Source of the DNA: PFJX01 sp040751755
Lineage (GTDB): Bacteria > Pseudomonadota > Gammaproteobacteria > Burkholderiales > Thiobacillaceae
Assembly (NCBI GenBank): GCA_040751755.1
Contig: JBFMHC010000020.1
Coordinates: 1 to 64,000 of the forward strand
Direction: 5' to 3'
DNA: 64,000 nucleotides
The translations under genes and the position numbers were made by a program. Shown here one piece after another: positions 27,472 through 34,275 of this stretch (positions are counted from its first letter, which is position 1; each line of letters opens with the position of its first letter). Under the pieces are notes generated by a model. It saw only the letters and a list, made by a program, of their open reading frames with translations. It had not been told where the DNA came from and did not search any database.

Positions 27472-27993
27472 TCAGGGCAACGCCACTGGGGCGGTGAACA
27501 CGAAGTCGTTGTCCGCCACCGGGGTGTGGCAGCCGTGGCACTCCTGCACGAAGCCGGCATCCTGGCCGTAGGGCTTGAGTTCCTTGCCGACCCAGCGCGC
27601 ATAGCCCCAGCCGTCGGTGTCCTTGAAGCGCTTGCTGTCCTTCACCATGATCTCCACGTGCGAGAACGCCCCCGCCTCCAGGGCGGTGGGGAAGCGTTCA
27701 TGCGCCTGCTCCTTCCACGCCACCTTCGCCAGTATGGCCCCATCCGGCCAGGGTTTGGTGCGCCCGCTCCGCGCGGCCTGGATGGCCTTGTCGTTGCCGA
27801 GGATGGCGCGCACGTGGTGCTTGTCGGTGCGGTAGGAGGGCGCGACCAGGCGCCAGTCGGCATAGTCCGCGGGCAGGGTGATGCCGTTGGGGGCCGGCGC
27901 GGCCTTGCCGGCATCGGCATGGGCGGCGGGGTGCATGGCGATGCCGAGCAGCAGGCCGGCGGCGAGCAGGGGACGGAGGGTGTTCACGTGCAT
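27472..27993 (-). CDS. Cytochrome P460 family protein
   Basis: 173 residues with a signal peptide (MHVNTLRPLLAAGLLLGIAM ... AHADA), so periplasmic. The c-type haem site CHGCH is near the C-terminus (QECHGCHTPVADNDFVFT), as in cytochrome P460 and cytochrome c'-beta. The middle has YRTDKHHVRAILGND and KPWPDGAILAKVAWKEQ, typical of the family. Known members oxidise hydroxylamine or bind NO; whether the Lys-haem cross-link forms here cannot be told. AAGGGAG lies before the ATG. It is the first gene of a P460-sigma-anti-sigma operon, which suggests a role in the stress that the sigma factor answers. Confidence 0.88.
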   Translation of the reverse strand: MHVNTLRPLLAAGLLLGIAMHPAAHADAGKAAPAPNGITLPADYADWRLVAPSYRTDKHHVRAILGNDKAIQAARSGRTKPWPDGAILAKVAWKEQAHERFPTALEAGAFSHVEIMVKDSKRFKDTDGWGYARWVGKELKPYGQDAGFVQECHGCHTPVADNDFVFTAPVALP

Positions 27994-28040
27994 GTAGGGC
28001 TCCCTTGGGGAATGGATGAAGGATGTCGCTCAGTCGACAT

Positions 28041-28074
28041 GCCCATGAACAGGGACGAATCCGGATTTATTCCC
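28041..28074 (-). promoter_or_regulatory. Candidate ECF promoter of the P460-sigma operon
   Basis: On the minus strand: GGGAATAA (28074-28067), 16 bp, then GTTCATGGGC (28050-28041). The same two elements with the same spacing occur on the plus strand at 28186-28219. The predicted start would be about 45 bp before the P460 ATG. Confidence 0.6.
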
Positions 28075-28185
28075 GCGCGCGAAAAAAATTTTCACCCCGA
28101 CGCCTGGCCCGGCAACAGCCGGGTGCGCCGTTTTATTCCACGCGCCGCCGTGGCGCGATGAATTCTCAAAAAATTCCGATGCGCC

Positions 28186-28219
28186 GGGAATAAGCCCCGC
28201 CTCCAGGTGTTTATGGGCC
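28186..28219 (+). promoter_or_regulatory. Candidate ECF promoter of the repeat-protein operon
   Basis: GGGAATAA (28186-28193), 16 bp, then TTTATGGGCC (28210-28219), matching the divergent copy at 28041-28074 in the full -35 block and most of the downstream block. It lies about 65 bp before the small secreted protein start. Confidence 0.6.
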
Positions 28220-28284
28220 TGAATGACGCGCATTCATGACTTTTCGACCGCAACCCTTCATGTCCATTTACAAGGAATACGACC

Positions 28285-28599
28285 ATGCACACTCGCAATA
28301 CCCTCTTCGGCATTCTCTCCCTCGTGGCCTGCCTGGCCTCCGTCCAGGCGCAGGCGGCGTCCGCCTTCGCGACGAATCCGGACCTGTACGGCCACGTCCT
28401 GTTCAACCCGCCCCAGGCCAGCGATGACAGCGTCCTGGAACCCGGCACGGGCGATACCTACGGCAGTGTCCTGTTCGATCCCCTCGCCAAGGCCACCACG
28501 GATGCCATGTTTGAACGCGGCCAGGGCGACACCTACGGCAGCGTGCTCCTGGATGTCGGCTACGGCGCCTCGGGCCGGAGCCAGGTCGCCGCGATCTGA
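28285..28599 (+). CDS. Small secreted protein with three short repeats
   Basis: 104 residues. A Sec signal peptide (MHTRNTLFGILSLVACLASV, then QAQAA) is followed by a mature part of about 80 residues that is nearly all repeat: DLYGHVLFNPP, DTYGSVLFDPL and DTYGSVLLDVG, spaced about 24-25 residues, each followed by an acidic linker (SVLEPGTG, AMFERGQG). No Cys in the mature part, no membrane helix. I do not recognise the family. AAGGA lies before the ATG. It is the first gene behind an ECF-type promoter divergent from the P460-sigma operon, so it may be a stress-induced envelope protein. Confidence 0.75.
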   Translation: MHTRNTLFGILSLVACLASVQAQAASAFATNPDLYGHVLFNPPQASDDSVLEPGTGDTYGSVLFDPLAKATTDAMFERGQGDTYGSVLLDVGYGASGRSQVAAI

Positions 28600-28622
28600 T
28601 CCCACGGCGGATTAGGGCAATC

Positions 28623-28664
28623 GGCGCGGACGTCCGGCGACCCTGGCCGGCGGGCGTCCGCGCC
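28623..28664 (+). other. Nested stem-loop between the repeat-protein and propeller genes
   Basis: GGCGCGGACG (28623-28632) pairs with CGTCCGCGCC (28655-28664), and inside it CCGGC (28634-28638) pairs with GCCGG (28646-28650). There is no T-tract. It may protect or cut the upstream mRNA so that the small protein is made in excess, or attenuate read-through. Confidence 0.5.
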
Positions 28665-28692
28665 TCCCCAGGACACAGAACAGGAGCAAGAC

Positions 28693-30069
28693 ATGAGCAT
28701 GAGCCGCAGGGAAGTACTCAAACTCGCAGCCTTCGGCGCGGTGGGCGGCCTGGCCGGCATCCGCCCGTCGCTGGCGGGGGCGTCGGGGGGCGGGGTGGCG
28801 AAGGACGTGGGCGAGGACCGCGTCTTCATCTGCAACGAGGACTCCAACACCCTGTCCGTCATCAACCCCTACACGAACACCGTGGCAGGGGCCGTCAACC
28901 TGACCAGCTTCGACGAAGACGCGCGGCCGCCGTTCCGCTTCGTCACCGGCGGGGTGGTGCCCACGCACGCGGCCATGGTGAACAAGCCCCTCTACCATGG
29001 CGCCATCTCCATCCACGGCGCCGCGCCATCCCCGGACTCTCGCCTCATCGCCACCACCGGGCGGGGCAGCAGCAACGTCTATCTCATCGACACCCTGAGC
29101 CGCAGGGTGATCGGCAACACCCCCAACCCGCAGGCGGGCGGCAAGACCGTCGCCGAGCGCCTGTCCAGCGGCATCCTGGTGGGGCGCGAGCCGCACGAGC
29201 CGACCTTCACGCGCAACGGCCGGGAGCTGTGGGTGACGCTGCGCGGCGAGAACCGCATCGCCATCCTCGACGTGGAGCGGGCGTGCCGCGAGGCGGCCGG
29301 CCAGGACGCCGGCGCGGTGCGGCAATACCTCGATACCCTCGACGGTCCGGCCCAGGTGTGGTTCTCCGCGGACGGGCTGCTCGCCTTCGTGATCTCGCAG
29401 AAGTCCGCCCGCATCGACGTCTTCCACGTGCATCCGGACCGCCAGGGCCACAGCCGGCCGAGGCGCAAGCTGACCCTGGACATCGCGGCGCAGGACCCGT
29501 TCGGCTTCACGCCCTTCCAGAAGACCACGCCGGACGGGCGCGAGGTGTGGTTCTCGCACAAGCTCGCCGACGGCCTGTCCGCGCGCGCGGGCGATGGCGG
29601 CCATGGCCTGCTCGACCACGTCCTGCTCGGCGACAAGGCCCGCCCCAACCACGTGGAGTTCGTGGAGAACCGCAACGGCCGGGCGGTCTATGCCAGCCTG
29701 GGCCGGGTGGACGACCAGGGACCGGGCGGGGTGGCCGGCAGCCGCGTCGCCATCGTCGACCGCGACGCGCCGGTGGGCAAACGCCGGGTGGTCGGCGGCT
29801 TCTTCAGCCACGGTCGCGAGGCCCACGGCCTGTGGACCAACCCGGAAGGCACGCGCCTGTATGTGGCGCATGAACAGGACGAACTGCCCGGCACGCCGGG
29901 GGAGGGCCAGACGGTGTGCAGCGTGTTCGACGTGAGCGACCCGTTCAAACCCGGCTTCATCGCGCAGATCCCCCTCGGCGGCCTGGAGCTGCCGTCGGGC
30001 AGGCTGCGCAACAAGAAGGGCATCAACCTGGTCTACGTGCGTCCCGGCGCGCGCAGCCAGGCGGCCTGA
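28693..30069 (+). CDS. Tat-exported YncE-like beta-propeller protein
   Basis: 458 residues. The N-terminus MSMSRREVLKLAAFGAVGGL is a twin-arginine signal, so the protein is exported folded. The rest is repeated propeller blades of the YVTN/YncE kind: RVFICNEDSNTLSVINPYTN, GRGSSNVYLIDTLSRRVIGN, ELWVTLRGENRIAILDVERA and EGTRLYVAHEQDELPG. Several His and Asp residues could bind a metal cofactor, which would explain Tat export, but none is diagnostic. CAGGAG precedes the ATG. It lies 93 bp after the repeat protein, across a stem-loop, and 10 bp before the DUF305 gene. Function unknown; likely part of the same stress response. Confidence 0.8.
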   Translation: MSMSRREVLKLAAFGAVGGLAGIRPSLAGASGGGVAKDVGEDRVFICNEDSNTLSVINPYTNTVAGAVNLTSFDEDARPPFRFVTGGVVPTHAAMVNKPLYHGAISIHGAAPSPDSRLIATTGRGSSNVYLIDTLSRRVIGNTPNPQAGGKTVAERLSSGILVGREPHEPTFTRNGRELWVTLRGENRIAILDVERACREAAGQDAGAVRQYLDTLDGPAQVWFSADGLLAFVISQKSARIDVFHVHPDRQGHSRPRRKLTLDIAAQDPFGFTPFQKTTPDGREVWFSHKLADGLSARAGDGGHGLLDHVLLGDKARPNHVEFVENRNGRAVYASLGRVDDQGPGGVAGSRVAIVDRDAPVGKRRVVGGFFSHGREAHGLWTNPEGTRLYVAHEQDELPGTPGEGQTVCSVFDVSDPFKPGFIAQIPLGGLELPSGRLRNKKGINLVYVRPGARSQAA

Positions 30070-30079
30070 GGTGGGTGCC

Positions 30080-30547
30080 ATGAGCGCGGTCATGCGCAGG
30101 CTGGGCACCGTTCTGGTCCTGGTGGCGGCGGGTGCCGTCCAGGCGGAGACCCCCATGGCCGGCCACGGGCATCACGCCATGTCGCCGGCGCCCCGGCTGG
30201 CGGGCTTCCCCGCCGACTTCCAGGCCTTCGTGCGGCGCATGGACGCCGACATGGCGCGGATGATGGCGGACATGCACGGCCCGGGGTACACGGGGGATGC
30301 CGACGTGGATTTCCTGGCCATGATGATCCCCCACCACCAGGGCGCGGTGGACATGGCCCGTCTGGTCCAGATCCACGGCCGCGACCCCCTGACCCGCCGG
30401 CTGGCGGAGGAGATCATCGCCAGCCAGCAGGCCGAGATCATGGCCATGCAGGCGCGTCTCGCCATCCTTCGCCGCGGCGCGGACCCCGACCCGGGGGGCT
30501 ATCCCGCCCTGCATGGCACGCGCGGCCGGCACGTCGATGGCGAATGA
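30080..30547 (+). CDS. DUF305 family secreted protein
   Basis: 155 residues from ATG 30080 with GAGGTG just before. A signal peptide (RRLGTVLVLVAAGAVQAE) is followed by the His/Met-rich GHGHHAM and the DUF305 motifs FLAMMIPHHQGAVDMARL and EEIIASQQAEIMAMQARL. DUF305 proteins are ferritin-like helical periplasmic proteins often found with copper or other metal stress genes; no activity is established. The start is 10 bp after the propeller gene, so they are co-transcribed. Confidence 0.85.
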   Translation: MSAVMRRLGTVLVLVAAGAVQAETPMAGHGHHAMSPAPRLAGFPADFQAFVRRMDADMARMMADMHGPGYTGDADVDFLAMMIPHHQGAVDMARLVQIHGRDPLTRRLAEEIIASQQAEIMAMQARLAILRRGADPDPGGYPALHGTRGRHVDGE

Positions 30548-30711
30548 GACCGCCCGCGGGCGTTTCAAGCCGGCGCCGGCCCGGCGATAATCCCGCCTGC
30601 GCCGGGGCGCCACGCCCGGGCATCGCCACCGCATTCAGGCCAGATCCGACATGAGCCCCTCCGCATCGCCCCCCCTTGCGTCGCCCACCCCGGCAGCGCC
30701 CGCCGCCTAGG

Positions 30712-31413
30712 ATGAACGCGCCGCAACGCCTGGCGGTGTTCATCCGCCACGGCCACAGCGAGTGGAACCTGGGCAACCGCTTCACCGGCTGGACCGACAT
30801 CCCCCTCACCGAGAGCGGTCTCGCCGAGGCCGCGGCGGCGGGGCGTCTCCTCGCGGCGGCGGGCCATGCCTTCGACGAGGCGCACGCCTCGGTGTTGCGG
30901 CGCACGCGCCAGACCATCGAGGCGCTGCTCGCGGGCGCGGGGCATGCGGCCATCCCCATCCACGAGACCTGGCGTCTCAACGAACGCCACTACGGCGCCC
31001 TGCAAGGCCTGGACAAGGGGGAGATCTTCGCCGCCTGGGGCGAGGCGCAGGCGCGCCGCTGGTGGCGCGGCTACTTCGAGCCGCCACCGGCGCTGGCGCC
31101 GGACGACCCCCGGCATCCGCGCTTCTCGCCGCTCTATCGCGACCTCGACCCGGCCCTGCTGCCGGCGGCGGAGAGCCTGTGCGACTGTCAATTGCGCGTG
31201 CTGCCGTACTGGGAGGAGGTGCTGCGGCCGCGCATCGCCGCCGGGCGGCGCCTGCTCATCGCCAGCCACGGCAACACCCTGCGCGCGTTGATCATGCACC
31301 TCGACGGCATCGACGCCGAGGCCATGGAACACGTGGAGGTCCCCTCCGGCGTGCCGCTCGTCTACCGCTTCGCCGCGGACATGACGGTGCTGGGCCGGGA
31401 ATGGCTGACGTGA
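30712..31413 (+). CDS. gpmA: 2,3-bisphosphoglycerate-dependent phosphoglycerate mutase
   Basis: 233 residues from ATG 30712 (AGGA directly before). RHGHSEWNLGNRFTGWTD places the phospho-His at 13; the motif has His where most enzymes have Glu or Gln (RHGES). RLNERHYGALQGLDKGE supplies the catalytic Glu, and ASHGNTLRALIMHL the second His. GVPLVYRF is near the C-terminus. It interconverts 3- and 2-phosphoglycerate in glycolysis and gluconeogenesis. It stands alone; phosphofructokinase is encoded 3 kb downstream. Confidence 0.92.
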   Translation: MNAPQRLAVFIRHGHSEWNLGNRFTGWTDIPLTESGLAEAAAAGRLLAAAGHAFDEAHASVLRRTRQTIEALLAGAGHAAIPIHETWRLNERHYGALQGLDKGEIFAAWGEAQARRWWRGYFEPPPALAPDDPRHPRFSPLYRDLDPALLPAAESLCDCQLRVLPYWEEVLRPRIAAGRRLLIASHGNTLRALIMHLDGIDAEAMEHVEVPSGVPLVYRFAADMTVLGREWLT

Positions 31414-31427
31414 GCGGCGGTGCCGCG

Positions 31428-31457
31428 GCTACACACTGTTACATCCTCGCTACACAC
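31428..31457 (+). promoter_or_regulatory. Three tandem OmpR-like half-sites
   Basis: GCTACAC (31428), GTTACAT (31438) and GCTACAC (31449) follow each other at 10- and 11-bp steps, the one-turn phasing of OmpR-family boxes. TACACACTGTTACA in this block also resembles the RstA box. It lies about 80-110 bp before the small Cys-containing protein at 31537. Confidence 0.5.
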
Positions 31458-31536
31458 GGGAAACGTCGCGCTTACCTCGGCCCCTTAGCCTGAAACCACC
31501 CGCACTTCCGCGGGGTCTTCGACAAGGAGCCGCATC

Positions 31537-31863
31537 ATGAAAACGCACGCATCGATCCCCACCCTCGGCGCCCTCGCCGTCATCGCCCTGCTCGGCGCCG
31601 CCCCGGCCCAGGCCTGCATGCCCTTCTTCAGCTCCGGCGCCGCGAGCGGCCAGCCTGCCTGTGCCGCCAGCGCCGCCGGCCCGCGAACCTGCACGCTGGG
31701 CGGTGGTGCCGCCCCGGGCCGGGGCTGCGCCCCCGCCAGCCCGGAGATGCTGGGCGCGATGGGCGGAATCGCCGCCGGCGGCATGCAGATCGCCACGCAC
31801 ATGATGCAGGTGCTGGCGGGTGAGGTCGGCCGCTATGCGGCGCTGGACGGCGCGGCGAGATAG
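31537..31863 (+). CDS. Small secreted Cys-containing protein of unknown function
   Basis: 108 residues. A signal peptide ends near ALLGAAPAQA-CMPFF; the mature part is Ala/Gly-rich and has four Cys (27, 42, 52, 64), enough for two disulfides, then an amphipathic Met-rich helix (MGGIAAGGMQIATHMMQVLA). It is not a clear lipoprotein, although Cys27 directly follows the likely cleavage site. AAGGAG lies before the ATG. It is preceded by OmpR-like boxes and followed by a strong stem-loop. No family recognised. Confidence 0.6.
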   Translation: MKTHASIPTLGALAVIALLGAAPAQACMPFFSSGAASGQPACAASAAGPRTCTLGGGAAPGRGCAPASPEMLGAMGGIAAGGMQIATHMMQVLAGEVGRYAALDGAAR

Positions 31864-31876
31864 GGGGGCAGCCAAG

Positions 31877-31919
31877 GCCTGAACGCCCCTTCACGCGGGG
31901 CGTGAAGGGGCGTTCAGGC
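31877..31919. terminator. 20-bp perfect stem-loop between convergent genes
   Basis: The arms 31877-31896 and 31900-31919 are fully complementary over 20 bp around a 3-nt GGG loop. It lies 14 bp after the small Cys protein and overlaps the stop codon (31914-31916) of the hybrid kinase gene on the other strand. It likely ends transcription from both sides, though it lacks a T-tract. Confidence 0.75.
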
Positions 31920-34115
31920 GCGCACGGCGTCTGAGGCGCCGGCGGCCGCGTCCCCATGGGAGGGCGCGTGCGGCAGCCACTTCAGCAGGGTGGCGTACAG
32001 CAGTTGCGGATTGACCGGCTTGCTGAGGAAATCGTCCATGCCGGCCTCGATGCAGCGGTTCCTGTCCTCGGCGAAGGCGTTCGCCGTCATGGCGAGGATC
32101 GGCGTCGCCGCCCGCCCGGGCAGGCGGCGGATCTGCCGTGTCGCCTCCAGGCCGTCCATGTCCGGCATCTGCATGTCCATGAGGATGAGGTCGTAGTCGT
32201 GCGCGGCGGCCATGGCGAGCGCCTGCTTGCCATCCTCGGCCAGGTCCACCGCCAGCCCGGTCTCTTCAAGGAACATCAGCGCGACTTCCCGATTGACCGC
32301 TTCGTCCTCCACCAGCAGCACGTGCCTGCCCGCGTGCGCTTCGCTCAGGACCGTTTGCGCGGCCGGCGCCGGCGCGTCGTCGCCCTGCCCGTCGGCGGGG
32401 GCGCCTTTCTTCAGCCAGGCCGTGAACCAGAAGGTGCTGCCCCGGCCCGGCGTGCTTTCCGCCCCCGCGTTGCCGCCCATCAACTGCGCCAGTTTACGGG
32501 TGATCGCCAGGCCCAGGCCGGTGCCGCCGTAGCGGCGGGTGGTGGAGTTGTCGGCCTGCTCAAAGGCGGAGAACAGCCTGGTCAGCGCCTCGGGGGCGAT
32601 GCCGATGCCCGTGTCCTCCACCTCGAAGCGCATGAGCACCTGGTCCGGGCGTTCCTCCAGCGGCCGGATGCGCACCACGACGCGGCCCTGCTCGGTGAAC
32701 TTCACCGCGTTGCTGGCGTAGTTGAGCAGGGCCTGCTGCAGGCGGGTGGCGTCGCCCAGCAGCGGCCAGGGCAGGGGGGCGGCCTCGACCGTCATGTCGA
32801 GCCGCTTGGCCTGCAGGCGTTCGTGCAGCATGGCGACGACGTTCTGCGCCAGGCGCGCCGGCGTGAAGCGCTCCTCGGCGAGCTCGAACTTGCCGGCCTC
32901 GATCTTCGAGACGTCGAGGATGGCGTTGATGACCTCCAGCAGGTGTTCGCCGGCTGCCTCCAGCTTGTCGAGGCGCTCGGCCTGTTCCGGGGTGACGCCG
33001 GCGCGCCGGATCAGGTAGGCCATGCCGGTGATGGCATTGAGGGGCGTGCGGATCTCGTGCGACATGTTGGCGAGAAAGGCGCTTTTCGCCGTGCTTGCCA
33101 CCTCGGCGGCCTGCTTCGCGGCGGCCAGTTCCCCGGTGCGCTGCGCCACCAGTTCTTCCAGGTGCATGCGATGCGAGACCAGTTCAGCCTCCGCGCGCTT
33201 GCGCTCGGTGATGTCCTCGACGATGCCGTCGATGCTGACGACTCGCCCCGCCTTGTCGCGGCTCGCGTGCGCGGTGACCTGGATCGTGTGCTCGCTGCCG
33301 TCGCCATGGAGGTAACGCATCTGCAACTGGTAGTCCTCGCGCTGTCCTGCGACGACCTGCGCGATGCAGGCGTTCGCCTCGGCGAGGGACTCCGGCCGCC
33401 ATTGCAGCAGCCCATCCCAGCGCCTGCCGATCACCTCGTCCTGGCGCAGGCCGAACAGGGCGTTGATCCCGCCCGTCACGTAGAGCACCTCGCCGGTGCC
33501 GGCCTTGTGGCTGAAGATGACGAACTTGTCGCCGATGTCCTCCACCAGGCCCTGGTACTTCTGCTGGCTGGCGCGCAACGCGGCCTCCGAGCGTTGCGCC
33601 TCTTCCTTGGCCTCGACCGCCTTGCGAATCGCCCCCTGCTGGATCAGCCGTCCCGCCACCAGGAGCCCCAGGATGGACAGTGAGGCGGCGACCGGGGCGA
33701 GGCTGTCATAGGCGCCGGGATAGCTGATGCCGAGCAGGACGGCGGTTGCGGCGAGGGTGAGCATCGCCCAGCGCAGATCGGTGATGGCCAGGGCCATGAT
33801 GAACGGTACCCAGATGCCTTGCGGGAAGCTGTTTTCGAAGGCGCGCGGGTCGAAGACGAAGGGCAGGACGAGGGTCATGGCCAGGACGGCCAGCCGCGTG
33901 GCGGTCTCATGGCCCCGCCAATAGAGATAGGTCGCCACGAAGGTGCAGGCCGCGGCCAGGCCGATGGCGGTCAAGCGCGCGTTCCAGTTGTCCGGGGCCT
34001 GGCCGGGAGGGCCGCCATCGGGCCCCCCGAGGGCGCCCGACAGGACCGCCAGGGCCAGCATCATGCCGGCCAGCAGCATGGCTGCCAGGGTGAGGTCACG
34101 CTGGTTCAGTTGCAT
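31914..34115 (-). CDS. Hybrid sensor histidine kinase with membrane, PAS and receiver domains
   Basis: 733 residues. Five or six hydrophobic helices span about 10-160 in place of a periplasmic sensor, so the signal is probably sensed in the membrane. A PAS/PAC domain follows (about 180-305, ending GIVEDITERKRAEAELVSHR). The kinase core has His353 (FLANMSHEIRTPLNAI), NYASNAVKFTEQG, DTGIGIAPE and GTGLGLAITRKLAQLMGG. A C-terminal receiver carries Asp647 (LILMDMQMPDMDG) and SKPVNP. No cognate regulator gene is adjacent, so it may act through a separate phosphotransfer protein. Its stop lies inside a bidirectional terminator. Confidence 0.92.
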   Translation of the reverse strand: MQLNQRDLTLAAMLLAGMMLALAVLSGALGGPDGGPPGQAPDNWNARLTAIGLAAACTFVATYLYWRGHETATRLAVLAMTLVLPFVFDPRAFENSFPQGIWVPFIMALAITDLRWAMLTLAATAVLLGISYPGAYDSLAPVAASLSILGLLVAGRLIQQGAIRKAVEAKEEAQRSEAALRASQQKYQGLVEDIGDKFVIFSHKAGTGEVLYVTGGINALFGLRQDEVIGRRWDGLLQWRPESLAEANACIAQVVAGQREDYQLQMRYLHGDGSEHTIQVTAHASRDKAGRVVSIDGIVEDITERKRAEAELVSHRMHLEELVAQRTGELAAAKQAAEVASTAKSAFLANMSHEIRTPLNAITGMAYLIRRAGVTPEQAERLDKLEAAGEHLLEVINAILDVSKIEAGKFELAEERFTPARLAQNVVAMLHERLQAKRLDMTVEAAPLPWPLLGDATRLQQALLNYASNAVKFTEQGRVVVRIRPLEERPDQVLMRFEVEDTGIGIAPEALTRLFSAFEQADNSTTRRYGGTGLGLAITRKLAQLMGGNAGAESTPGRGSTFWFTAWLKKGAPADGQGDDAPAPAAQTVLSEAHAGRHVLLVEDEAVNREVALMFLEETGLAVDLAEDGKQALAMAAAHDYDLILMDMQMPDMDGLEATRQIRRLPGRAATPILAMTANAFAEDRNRCIEAGMDDFLSKPVNPQLLYATLLKWLPHAPSHGDAAAGASDAVRA

Positions 34116-34275
34116 GTCTCATGCTCCTCGTCTCCCCCTCTTGTCGCGGGAGTTTTTTCATTCTGCTCGATCGGCCCGCCATTTGCACGGCAGGGCCGTG
34201 TGCGCGGGGTGCTGGCCTTCCCGCCGCGCGCGCAAGACAATTCGGGGTGATCCCCAACCCTGACCGGCGCACACC

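Noticed and set aside
27429..27602. N-terminal extension of the ECF sigma factor
   Set aside because: It lies within the P460 coding region on the same strand in another frame and is low-complexity; the sigma domain starts after ATG 27428.
25287..31413. The two histidine-phosphatase genes as duplicate phosphoglycerate mutases
   Set aside because: The first lacks the GpmA insertion and differs in motif and size, so it is more likely a small-molecule phosphatase.
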